Source: Oppiella nova | Taxonomy: Eukaryota; Arthropoda; Arachnida; Sarcoptiformes; Oppiidae | DNA length: 28,361 nucleotides | Direction: 5' to 3' | Assembly: GCA_905397405.1 (NCBI GenBank) | Contig: CAJPVJ010000316.1 | Coordinates: 1-28,361 of the forward strand | Shown: piece after piece, positions 1 to 12,400 of the stretch | Numbering within the stretch: the stretch's first letter is position 1 | Layout of the letters: each line of letters starts with the position of its first letter | The notes under the pieces: model-generated | Databases searched by the model: none | The model's input: the letters and a program-made list of their open reading frames with translations, nothing else | Told to the model about the DNA's origin: nothing | Program-made: the position numbers and the translations under genes

Positions 1-404
1 TAGTAAACATAACATAAAATATGCGGAATTAAAGCTTAAAACATACATTTATATTTCGTAGAAAGCATTTAAATGCAATTCAAAAGAATTATATACTGTT
101 TGTGAAGTGTTTTTAATATTGTTATATAAATAAATATAATAAATATTATATGATATGATATGTAAGAAAAGGAGTAAATTGTAAATCGATTGTAATGTAA
201 GAGCAAACAAGTGATGAACAGATAATGTAAAGCATATCTGCATAGAAACAGTTGGGCATAAAATTTGACACAAAATACTCGGAATAACTTAAGGGAACAA
301 CGAATCACTATTAGACACAAATCGATCCCAATTATGGTGTTTGCCATTCAAGTAATTCACACTTCATTTATAGTTCCCTACACTCTATGAGTGAGTGAGT
401 TAGC

Positions 405-428
405 GAGAGAGAGAGAGAGAGAGAGAGA
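405..428. repeat. (GA)12 microsatellite
   Basis: Twelve uninterrupted GA units, preceded by a looser gagtgagtgag-type run. Confidence 0.95.
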
Positions 429-1019
429 TTATACTGTATATTGAATAGAATCCAAAAAGATATATTCTGTAAACCATTTAATTTTCAAAACTATATTTTA
501 CAGAATTATTGATTTATCATTAAATTTGATTTATATTTAAAGTGTAATTTTTGTTCACAAATAGAAATAAACAAAGCAGTCGGGATTTGCGATTAAAAAT
601 GATAAAAATTAATTTTGTCTAATAAATTATTTGAAACAATTAATCGGATGGGAATTGAAAAAAAGAAAAGAAAACTTAAATAAAATTAATAATGGTTTTT
701 GGAAATGTGATGAAAAATTATTGAATACTTTGGCGACTATTAGCAGAAAATTGTTTTTTTCACTCCAAAAAACTAAATTACTTTAAATTGCAGTCTATTT
801 CGTGTGGTTTTATTGATTCAGTAAAACATTATGATTCATAAACGACACAAACCTATGATTGAGTCAAAGGACTGACTAAACATTGGAGGCGAAAGAAAAT
901 AAAGAAATAAAAACTGTTAACACATTATGTGTCGATTGAGAGAAAAGCTAGAATTACACGAAATTGGTTTCAATGAATGGAAACAAGAATTTTGTCCAAA
1001 ATGCTGCTCATAAATTCAG

Positions 1020-1023
<4 letters not shown>

Positions 1024-1057
<34 letters not shown>
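1024..1057. repeat. (TC)17 microsatellite
   Basis: Seventeen uninterrupted TC units in AT-rich flank. The complementary motif to the (GA)12 tract lies about 600 bp upstream. Length is probably polymorphic. Confidence 0.95.
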
Positions 1058-1060
<3 letters not shown>

Positions 1061-2649
1061 ATAAATTCATTGAGACATACAGTATATAAAACTCAATTAT
1101 TTTAGATATAAACTAAAATTTCAATTCATAGCTAACAGACAGACATTTATCAAAACTAGTATTATTAATGTGTAGCGAAGAAAATAATTAATTTTTATAA
1201 ATCTAAGCATTAAAACAAAAACATCAATTAAAATCCATTATTAAGTTTTGAGACCATATTTTTGCCCAAAAATCTTTTGAACCAAAAACACAAACGTTAG
1301 ACAAAACGCTTACATCCGTAACGTATCAAAGGCTTTGTTATAATAAATACTCGCTTAAGTAATAGTTATTTTACATTTAAACTATTAACTAAACACTAGC
1401 ACTCGTGTAATCATTAAAACACACTATCTGTAAGTATTTTCATTTTTAATTCACTTTTGTTTTGCGCCAAACACTTATAAAAGGCGAAACTATTTACTAG
1501 TAAATGTATTTCTGGTTCACATACTCTTCGAAATGATGATTGAATTTTTGAATTCATGTTTGTGTAAAACAATATTTTTCTGATGAAAACATTTCATTAA
1601 TCTCTCGCAACATTTCATCCAATTTTATAAACCGATGGGAAATTTGTTAACTATTTTTTCGAGACTAAGAATACTATTAATCATTAAAGAGATCTTAATT
1701 GAGAAACTGAATTAATTAAACAATTAATTTATAATAACATATTGGTATTAATGGTCACAATCATTAGTTTTTTGGTGCACATACACGGCTGGCATAACAG
1801 ATATTAACTATCTTTGTGTTTCATTATTTGTGTTGAAGTTATAAGTTATATATTGTGACCGAAAAGCAAACGAAACAATATTTTATGAAAATGAAAAAAT
1901 AGTCGATTCTCTCAGTTGTCATACAATGGAGAGACTGTTGTGTTTATATGAGATTCTTTGGTCACTCAGGAAGTGATAGCATTAACGATGAAATACCGGT
2001 CCAGAAATTGGTCGACTGAGACATCGACAACACTGTTATAGTCTATATATCTTCGAAACGCTTAAATCATTACAATAGCCATACGTCTCGTATATAAGAC
2101 ATCCATTAAATTAATATCAAAACATATTTCGCGTATAAATTCAGAGAAATTGTTTTCAGGTCTTATTGAGTAAAAGGATGTTTCGCTTGCAAATAGTCGT
2201 ACAATACATGACCCCAACCCTCACTCTTATGTAAATAGGTTTTTAAATTGTTTCAAAATGTTACATAAAAAAGAAATGGTTCAGAAAAAATATAAACTTT
2301 TATAAATCGATCGCAAACTTTGTTTATATTCTTCAGTCAGTATTCATTAGAAACTGAAATATTGTTCATCTCTGGTCTTGTAGTCATATAAACCAAATTG
2401 ATTTGAAGTCCATAAAAGAGTTGCTGTCAAATGATAGCTGTTATACATAATAAGAAAATCAATATTAAAATATTAATAATAAAGACTACTGTAGTATAAT
2501 AGAAGTCATTTGTGATAAATTATAATATAAAGCAGTAAACAGTATTAAAAAGTGATAAATCATCGGAAAATTGTGCTTTTCAAAATATTGAACCAATATA
2601 TCATCAATTATTTAAAGTAGAAATTCTTTTGCAAATATGTGTTTCACAG

Positions 2650-2847
2650 GCTATACAATACCGGACACCCCGTGCCAACACTGTGGGCCCGAGACATTTG
2701 CTTGTGGGAATAGCATTCATGGCAAAAAGGGCGACAAAAGTGACCCAGACACCACACCGGCCACCAATTGCACGTGTATTCCCTTGAGATGGAGGTGCGA
2801 TGGAGACGTCGACTGTATCAACGACTCATCAGATGAAATCGGTTGCG
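2650..2847 (+). CDS. LRP4: LRP4 exon: LDL-A module 1
   Basis: Coding for 66 codons, starting after tttcacag (AG 2648-2649) and ending at donor G|GTATGT (2848), both phase 1. It encodes one LDL-A module with FACGN, a loop of about 18 residues rich in K, D and T, then [14 protein letters not shown] and SSDE, the calcium-cage acidic residues. The ATG at 2637 lies within the acceptor region and is not a believable start. The next plausible exon is 6.4 kb downstream. Confidence 0.85.
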
Positions 2848-5800
2848 GTATGTATTGTGATATGAGTTTCAAATAAAACACTTTTAATTTCAAACAAAAT
2901 GAATGGTTTCACAAGAATCTAATGCTTTCTAATCTAAAGCTTTGTTTGACACCCTTTGACATCATTTGATAAAATCTATTATTTATTTTCATGTTAGATT
3001 TATTCATAAGGTTTTTATATATAAAAAATATTGAATTCTTAAAAATACTTTAACACTATTGGTTGTAAAGTATTTCTATTTCTATTATTATTAGATTTTT
3101 TATTAATACTTTAAGAATTGGCTTCAATTTTCAGTGAAGTGCGCCAATAGTATTGAAACTTATTTTTCCTAATCTTTTATCCACTTTTATACACTATTCA
3201 GTGAAATTCAATTCCTCTTTTCGCTACATTTGTTATGAAAGAATTGGTTATACTTTCTCTGTATTCATGTTTGACTCCATATTCAATATTGCATTCACTC
3301 TTCAATTTGTGCCTCATTTCCAGCACTTATACCCTGTCATCAGTTGGCAAGTTATGGCCTTTAGTTTAGAGCCCAAAGTCCATCACGTTTTGCACCATTT
3401 GATCGGAATTTTAAGTCCTTTTCCGTAACAAAGAGTGTCTCTCTTATGAGATAAGAGTCTCACATTTGACTCCAACTTTGTGTTTAGTATTATATTATAT
3501 GTATTACAGTATGTGTCAACATCTTTGAGCACATTTTCGCTAATCTTAAGTCCAATACTAGACTATCAATGAGTGACTACTATTGAGTGAATGAATGAAA
3601 ATGAATGTTATATGCAATTGATATAACAGTTGGCAATCATTTGCAAAATCTATACCAGAAATCGACGATTCCTTTCATTTTCGACTTTTCTTCTTCAATA
3701 AAACCCTAATTCTTATAAATGTTTTACTTTTCCAACCGATTATACCGTCCGACCAACCGATAAGTCGTTTCCATATAAATTGCACTCTATTTTCACATTT
3801 ATTTTAATTTATTTATAACCAAATTTTTAGGGAAAATGTTTCAAAACAAATTAATTACAATTAATTTGGGATATAATACAAAAATATACTACAACATTTA
3901 AAAGTTATAAACTTTGTAAATTTATTCTTTGTGTGTTTATAAATCAAATAAATCAAACTATAAAACAAGGTTTAATCATGACATAAATATTAATTTTAAT
4001 TATTAATAATAATTATATTTTAAATTATTAAATATTTTTATCTGATGGTAAAAATTTTACACAATTTATGAAATGGGAAAATCGTGATTAAATCTATATA
4101 ATAATAATTACGACAAATTTTTTGGTGAATTCTTAGAGCAAAGAAAACCCATTAGATATGAAATTCTTGTTGAACCTAAAGTTTTAGATATAATTTTTGC
4201 CATCAAAAACTAAACCCACAAAAAACTTCACTCTCAGATAAATTGAACTTTTGCTCAAAAATCTCATAAGAATTGAATTGATTTTTTGTGAAATATATAT
4301 AAAAACTATAAAAACGAAATGATTTTTTATATAATAAATGAATGAAAAATGCACTGAAAAAACATTTATTCATATCTCAAAAGGGAAGTGTCAGTGAGTT
4401 TTGTTCATTAAAATTTTTTACAGTCTCTCAAAAAACATATAACGAGTTCACATAAAAAGTTAGAAAATATTAACTAAATTTAAAAATAATAAATTTTTAC
4501 AATTAATTAAATTGGGAGTCAAGTAAGCGAAGAAAAATAGTCAAAAAATGATGAATGAATTGATTATAAGTTGTATAGAGTGTGAGAGAAGTGTATGTTT
4601 AGGCAATTGATAACAATTTGACACATTTATGCTGGTCTTCAACTACTCCAACACTATTCACTCGATTTGACGCATATTTTGATTGATTTATTCAGTGATA
4701 CAATCATTTCATTCAATCCATTCATATCCTCGGCTCATATTTATGCCAAATATTTTTTGTTACATTTTTGTAATATTTCTTATTTCCATACACATACAGA
4801 ATATTCTGCAATTTAAATGACAGTTTATGATTATGTCATTCATTTGTAATGAAAAATATGAATTTAAATAAGAGTTCAATGAATGTGTTATTGACTTTCA
4901 ATAAATGTAAGCGATTTTATTGACCTCTATTTCAAAAGAGATAACTCAATGAATTGGATATTTGATGAAAATTAGAGATTTTCTTTGGATTTCTTTACTT
5001 TGAAACTCAGTTTTGAATCCATTCTTACGATTTGTAAACGAATAAAATTTAGAGGAAATAAAAATATAGTTTTATATCGACTTTAGTTTAGTTTTAGTTA
5101 TAATGTATTTCATCACTCAATCTATCAATACTTTTATCCTCTTTTTGCTTCAAATATGAGTTTTTTCTCAATTTTACGATTCAAACAACTGATAGAAAAT
5201 ATTATTAGAAATGATTTTTGTTTCATAGCTTTAGTCGAAAATCGAAAATATTAAAAGTGTAAAGAAATTGTGTAAATATTATTACATATGAGATATAAGA
5301 ATATTTTAAATGTAATTTTTGACTTATTTGTCAATTTTAGGCTAAAAATGTTGCTTTGCTTGTGAACTCAAACTACACTTAAATTCAAATCATGTTTGCA
5401 TTAAAAATTCATTTCATGTTTTGTTTCAAATGTTTACAAATTCTTCAGTCTATAGACAATTCATTGAATATCTATTGTATGTATAAATTTTGATTGAATT
5501 TCCTATTTTCTTAGTTACAATATTTTCTGTGAATTTTAAAATAATTCAGTTTCAGGCAAAAAAATTGTCCCAAAATAACATCACTTTTACTATATTTTTT
5601 TGTCTTTCAAATAAGCGAAATAAACAATTTTTGCTTTCGTAAAGAAATAATATTAAATAAACGAAAAAAATCTTAGGATTTAGGGATTAAAAGCAAATTC
5701 AGTACATTATTCTAGAGCTGATATAAAAGCCAATCATTTCCCACTCTTTTATTCTCTATCTTTTGACTTAAATTCAAAAAAGCATTTTTTGTTTCCAGAG

Positions 5801-6372
5801 TCAGGAATACAAACTATTGACACAACAGTTAATCTCATTTCCCTTTGAAGTGTCCAAAAATGCCTTTAGATATGACTGAGAAGAGTCGCGATGCCATTGT
5901 TTTGATCGCATTTGCAGTTAATTTTAATTTCATTAATATTTATAAGTATAAGTTTTAATGAGGACTGAAACTGGTGATGGAATGCCTTTTTTCATTCGGG
6001 AGAGTCTAGCCACGGGTGGCAAGTGTCCGTTTGTTACGGTTAGTAATATACCATCAGGTGACATATATTACCTTCACGATAATTTCATGTAATTTTAAGA
6101 AAATAAAGATATGGTATATTAATAAACCCGGGATTTGATGGAAAAGATTGGTTTTAACGCCAAAAAATATTTTTTCATTTTTACACTCGACTCGAATGGG
6201 AATCAGTTATTCTTTGGGCTTATAATAAATATTTTAAAAGCAGACAGTAAGCCCTCTCAGATCGGTGCCCACCGTTCACAGGCAAACAATGCCAATCATT
6301 ATATGGTAGTCCACTGTATATAATGGAAGTGCTATTAAAGTACATTAAAATTCTTTTATTTCTATACCATAT

Positions 6373-6413
<41 letters not shown>

Positions 6414-9400
6414 CAACTGTTTCTGGTATTTCTCACTATTTCTCACTAAAAATGGTTTTATCGGATGTCGAATGAATAACAAGAAAAAGGAGAGAACAGA
6501 GCAAAGGATAATAAATTATAATTACTTTTTGCCGATATATTGAGAACTCCTTTGTTCGTGATCTTGTCTTTTGGAAAATCACTGTTTTGTGATATTTTAT
6601 CCGAAAAAAGTTTCTTTATTTAAAAACTCTTTTATTTAACTTAAAGAGCGATTGAATTAATTTTAATTAATGTGAACCGAGAATTCAATCGTTAACACAG
6701 AATTGGTTACAATTCTACTGTCATTTGATTTGTTAAAATTTTTTGAAAAATTTTACAAAAAATTCAGTTAAATTTATATTAAATCAATAATAGATTAAAG
6801 AAATTCTCGGGGAAATGAAAATCACTGCCAAAAAGACTGATTTCTAATAAGTTTTCATTTTATACTTTATAATCAAATTAATGATTCAAAACAAAGGGAA
6901 TCAAAAGCAGAGAATATTTGCCAACGAATTGCGATAACTCTTCGTATAAATCATTTCTCAAATAAAAATTCCCAACAAATAAATCAAAATAAAAAATGTT
7001 TGCTTATATAAGTCTGGAGATGTGATGTGCACTCATTCTCATGGGATGTATAGATATATAGTGGCAGTTGTTTTTGCTAAATGGACTTCATATCCAAAGT
7101 CCAGGCACTCAGACGTCAACTTTCCTTTCTTCTCAAATCATCTCAAATGTTAACTTAAAGACAATTCAAGAAAAATGATTTACAGAATAATTATAACACA
7201 ATATTCATTAATCATTTCCAACGAGTGGCGGCTAATAGTTATCAATGTACTCCTATATGAACTTCTTTATACACTCTAAATACTATCATATTTTATATTA
7301 AATTATAAACTCATTATTTTATTAGTAATTTAATAAGAACTTTACAAAAAAATACAGAAATATTCTTAAACCAAAAAGTTGTTATTCAAATATTTAATTA
7401 CAAAGTTTTCGATAATAAGAAATTAACTTAAAGTCATTAGATCATTCAATATAAAGTAATTATTGTATTTATAATAATTTATTTAATTCTTTGGCTTAAC
7501 AATAATCGGCTTATATTTAATCGCATCGAATACATTGTTTTATGACATACAAATAGATTTTGGTTTTGAATTTTTCATTATTTCTTAAAATTAATTAATG
7601 AGAGAAATAAAGGAATAATAAGTCAAACATAGAAATCTAATCATTAATAAATTAAGACTAAGAAGTTCTTATTAAGAAATACAGTAATACCTTAAGAATT
7701 GGTATAAACTTTATTTTAAATGTACAAGGATTTTGCAAAACTCAGTAAATTATAAGACATAGAGAATTAATTTATAAAGAATTAAATGTTTATGTTTTTT
7801 ATGAATAAATATCATATTTTGTAAAATTTTAAGTTATGGTTAAAACATCCATGTTGAACGAAAGTTACTTATCAACTACAGTATTATATCAATACATACA
7901 AAAAATGTTTGAGAATTAAGTCAAACAGGGTTTCACTTATAGATGTTCTTCAAGTTATGTTTGCATTCTGTCACAGAATTTCTGTGGACTTATACTATTG
8001 AGGAGATTAAGTGACATTAAAGTTAACTTTTCATATTATATTACTTAATGCTTTTGTTATTATATCGAGTATAACATCATTTCTATAAGAAATTTATATA
8101 ATATTAATTAAAATTGAAATATAATAGCAAATGAATTTATTTGTATAAATTGCATAATATATTTTGATAGATTAAAATAAGTATTTTCATATTATATTTT
8201 TATACGTTATTAATATTGTATTGAATTAATGAATAGCATTATCTGAATGAATTGACAGCACTTCCGGTGTGTTCTGGAGAGCACTTCACGTGTTCTTCGG
8301 GTCGATGTGTACTGAAGACGTGGTTCTGTGACGGAGACAACGATTGCGGCGATAATTCAGACGAAAACGACTGCAAACCCCGAGACTGTAGTAATGACCG
8401 GGAATTGAAGTGCGGGAACGGCCGGTGTGTTCGCAACGAATGGCAATGCGATGGAACCGATGATTGTGGCGACGGGTCTGACGAGGAATGTATGGGTCGC
8501 CCGTGCGCTACATCAGAGTTCAGGTGCCATTCGGGCGGATGTGTGTCGATGTCCTTCCACTGCGACGGAGAGACCGATTGCGTGGACGGATCGGATGAGT
8601 TGGACTGCGAACTGGTGCCCATCGACCACATCTCGTGTCCATATAAGAAATACAGTAATACCTTAAGAATTGGTATAAACTTTATTTTAAATGTACAAGG
8701 ATTTTGCAAAACTCAGTAAATTATAAGACATAGAGAATTAATTTATAAAGAATTAAATGTTTATGTTTTTATGAATAAATATCATATTTTGTAAAATTTT
8801 AAGTTATGGTTAAAACATTCATATTGAACGCAAATTACTTATCAACTACAGTATTATACATACAAAAAATGTTTGAGAGTTGAGTCAAACAGGGTTTCAC
8901 TTCTAGATGTTCTTCAAGTTATGTTTGTATTCTGTCACAGAATTTCTCTGGACTTATACTATTGAGGAGATTAAGTGACATTAAAGTTAACTTTTCATAT
9001 TATATTACTTAATGCTTTTGTTATTATATCGAGTATAACATCATTTCTATAATAAATTTATATAATATTAATTAAAATTGAAATATAATAGCAAATAAAT
9101 TTATTTGTATAAATTGCATAATATATTTTGATAGATTAAAATAAGTATTTTCATATTATATTTTTATACGTTATTAATATTGTATTGAATTAATGAATAG
9201 CATTATTTGAATGAATTGACAGCACTTCCGGTGTGTTCTGGAGAGCACTTCACGTGTTCTTCGGGTCGATGTGTACTGAAGACGTGGTTCTGCGACGGAG
9301 ACAACGATTGCGGCGATAATTCAGATGAAAACGACTGCAAACCCCGAGACTGTAGTAATGACCGAGAATTGAAGTGCGGGAACGGCCGGTGTGTTCGCAA

Positions 9401-12400
9401 CGAATGGCAATGCGATGGAACCGATGATTGTGGCGACGGGTCTGACGAGGAATGTATGGGTCGTCCGTGCGCTACATCTGAGTTCAGGTGCCATTCGGGC
9501 GGATGTGTGTCGATGTCCTTCCACTGCGACGGAGAGACCGATTGCGTGGACGGATCGGATGAGTTGGACTGCGAACTGGTGCCCATCGACCACATCTCGT
9601 GTCCATAGAGTTCAGGTGCCATTCGGGCGGATGTGTGTCGATGTCCTTCCACTGCGACGGAGAGACCGATTGCGTGGACGGATCGGATGAGTTGGACTGC
9701 GAACTGGTGCCCATCGACCACATCTCGTGTCCATCAGCTCAGTACCGGTGCCGCAACGGCCGATGCATTAGCGAAGCCTACCATTGCGACGGAGACAACG
9801 ACTGCGGCGACTGGTCTGATGAGGCCAAGTGTGGTGAGTGTGTTGTCACGCGAGACCTATTAAGACAAATAGTTATGGATATATACGAGAGAGCATTAAA
9901 ATGCCCAATTAGTTGACTCTTATAGCTGTCAGCCCAATGGGACTCTATGTTAACCCAACTGTTTATCATTATTATTGCAATTGTTCTCAAGAGGGAAGAG
10001 TTGAGTGCCGTTCCACTGAATATCTCTGTTCTGATGGCCAATGCATTAACATTGACTGGAAGTGTGACGGAGACCCAGACTGTGAGGACAAGTCTGATGA
10101 ACATAATTGCCGTAAGAATACCACAGAATATATCCATTTATTGTCAATTCCTTTTAATGACAAACAATGACTATAACTATCATCTCTAATACTCGAGTCC
10201 ACAAAATATAACATTTGTTTTCCACTAATTTATTGATTCAATAATTGATTTTCTGTTGGAATTTATTTTTATGATGAAGTTTTTAGTGTTCAAGATTGTT
10301 CTCTAGTGTTAACATAATGTTTCAAAGTGTTTCAAAAAGTTGTTTTTTGAAATAAACAGATGTAATGATTGTTAAGAATTCATTAATTTCTATAATACTG
10401 TATAAAGAAAAAGGAATTTTATGTAATAATTTGATTCAATTTACGGATAGTATATCGACAATAATAAAAATAATATTCTGCAAGTCTTTCAAAAGCATAA
10501 ACAAAATACATCAGTTTATTTCATAATTGAATAAAGAATTTATAACAGTATTAAAAACGATTCACTGGGAAATATTCGCTAATATATCATAATAAGATAG
10601 AAAAAATTGTTTGCAATGAGATTATAATTTGATTTTCCATAAAAAAGTAAGAATACCACAGAATATATCCATTTATTGTCAATTCCTTTTAATGACAAAC
10701 AATGACTATAACTATCATCTCTAATACTCGAGTCCACAAAATATAACATTTGTTTTCCACTAATTTATTGATTTAATAATTGATTTTCTGTTGGAATTTA
10801 TTTTTATGATGAAGTTTTTAGTGTTCAAGATTGTTCTCTAGTGTTAACATAATGTTTCAAACTGTTTCAAAAAGTTGTTTTTTGAAATAAACAGATGTAA
10901 TGATTGTTAAGAATTCATTAATTTCTATAATATAAAGAAAAAGGAATTTTATGTAATAATTTGATTCAATTTACGGATAGTATATCGACAATAATAAAAA
11001 TAATATTCTGTAAGTCTTTCAAAAGCATAAACAAAATACATCAGTTTGTTTCATAATTGAATAAAGAATTTATAACAGTATTAAAAACGATTCACTGGGA
11101 AATATTCGCTAATATATCATAATAAGATAGAAAAAATTGTTTGCAATGAGATTATAATTTGATTTTCCATAAAAAATACTTAAAGTACTTATTGATATGA
11201 TACATCCAAAGACAGTAATCTATTATTTAATTATTATTAGTATCGTTTTATGGAAACATGCTAAAATCAATTAAAATAATTTTGAAATAGCGTTAAATAT
11301 GAACAGAAATTCTGTTACAGAATAAGACAATAAAATTAACTTATAATATAAACAAAAGTCATTGTGTTGTAAAATGTAGTGTATTTGCATCAAACCTAAT
11401 GGTAAGCCAACTGTTGTTTAGCCTCCAAGTCGTGTACATCTGAAGAGTTTCGGTGTCGAAGCGGTCGCTGTATTTCGATTCAGTGGCGATGCGATGGAGA
11501 CATCGATTGCAGCGATAACTCGGACGAAGACGGCTGTGCGGTGAGAAGCGAGTGCACGACCGGTAACTTCAAGTGTGCGGACGGCACGTGTATTAACCAG
11601 AACAACGTATGCAACGGTGCGCCCAACTGTCCGGACGGGTCGGATGAAGACCTGAACGGGACGTGCGCTTCGGGAACTCCATGTCGTGAGGATGGCTTCC
11701 CGTGTCAGCACTTATGCATAGCCACAGTGAACGGTCATCACTGCGCCTGCAAAGAGGGCTATCAGATGGGATACGACGGGCGCTCGTGTCTGGACGTCGA
11801 CGAGTGCTTTCTTACTGAACAGATCTGTTCGCAAAAGTGCGAGAACTCTGTTCCCGGCTTTCAGTGCTTTTGTGCCAAAGGATACAAAATGAGAGCAGAC
11901 AGGCGCCGGTGTAAAGCCCTCGGACCCGAGCCTATCATCATATTTGCCAATAGGATAGACATCAGGAGAGTGTCTTTGGATAACTCGGAGTACACTTCAG
12001 TTCTTGGAAACCTTCAAAATGCAATCGCTATTGACTATCACTACGAAATGGATCTCATATTCTGGTCGGACATCACAGCAGACGTCATATTCAAGGCTTC
12101 GTTGAACGGAACCGATAAGACAGCGATAGTGAGCTCTGGTTTAGTGAGCGCCGGCGGTATCGCCATCGACTGGGTCTGCCATCGGATATTTTGGACCGAT
12201 TCCGGGACTTCAAGAATAGAATTCGCGAATTTGGACGGAATGATGAGGAAAGTGCTCTTTTGGAAGGGCATTGAAAAGCCCAGAGCTATAGTCGCCAATC
12301 CAGACGACTCGACTATCTTATGGACCGATTGGGGACAACAGCCCAGAATCGAGAAGGCGTTTATGGACGGAACGGGACGTATGGCTATTGTGGAGGTAAA

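Larger units (their letters stand above)
1..2649. other. Gene-free AT-rich stretch upstream of first visible LRP4 exon
   Basis: Only AT-rich sequence with stop codons in all frames and two GA/TC microsatellites is visible. The first visible LRP4 exon opens with a splice acceptor (AG at 2648-2649), so part or all of this stretch is probably an intron preceded by a signal-peptide exon that I could not find. Short minus-strand frames near 49-347 are low-complexity and hydrophobic, with no recognisable domain. No promoter could be identified. Confidence 0.6.
2848..9222 (+). other. Large LRP4 intron, containing an extra allele copy
   Basis: About 6.4 kb between the first LDL-A exon and the next usable one. 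Up to 7672 it is AT-rich with no believable exon; frames at 3153-3428 and 6135-6323 lack recognisable domains and splice context. A slightly less AT-rich patch lies around 5860-6330 with a (CT)n tract after it. From 7673 to 8643 the sequence is a second allele of 8644-9606, including an LDL-A exon copy at 8259-8642, so the true intron is about 1 kb shorter than written. Confidence 0.7.

Noticed and set aside
49-347. Minus-strand hydrophobic frames at the window start
   Set aside because: Low-complexity AT-rich sequence with no domain, start context or splice support.
2637-2649. ATG at 2637 as the LRP4 start codon
   Set aside because: It sits within a splice acceptor (tttcacag) and would give no signal peptide; phase-1 splicing fits the module better.
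3153-3428. Plus-strand frame of 91 codons in the LRP4 intron
   Set aside because: Biased, hydrophobic composition and no recognisable domain; likely chance.
3430-3465. Short hairpin ctcttat-gag-ataagag as a candidate small RNA
   Set aside because: The perfect stem is only about 7 bp with mismatches beyond it, too short for a miRNA precursor.
8239-9723. Minus-strand open frames of 150-170 codons
   Set aside because: They are antisense shadows of LDL-A coding sequence (Ser/Gln/Pro/His-rich, mirrored CDGxxDC codons).
7673-9734. Recent exon shuffling that expands the LDL-A array of LRP4
   Set aside because: The identity blocks of exactly 127 bases, the shared breakpoint and single-base junctions point to assembly, and the frame does not survive the duplication.
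10112-10647. Insertion or duplication targeted to a splice donor (copy starts exactly at GTAAGA)
   Set aside because: The start is fixed by counting 127 bases back from the first allele difference; its match to the donor is coincidence.
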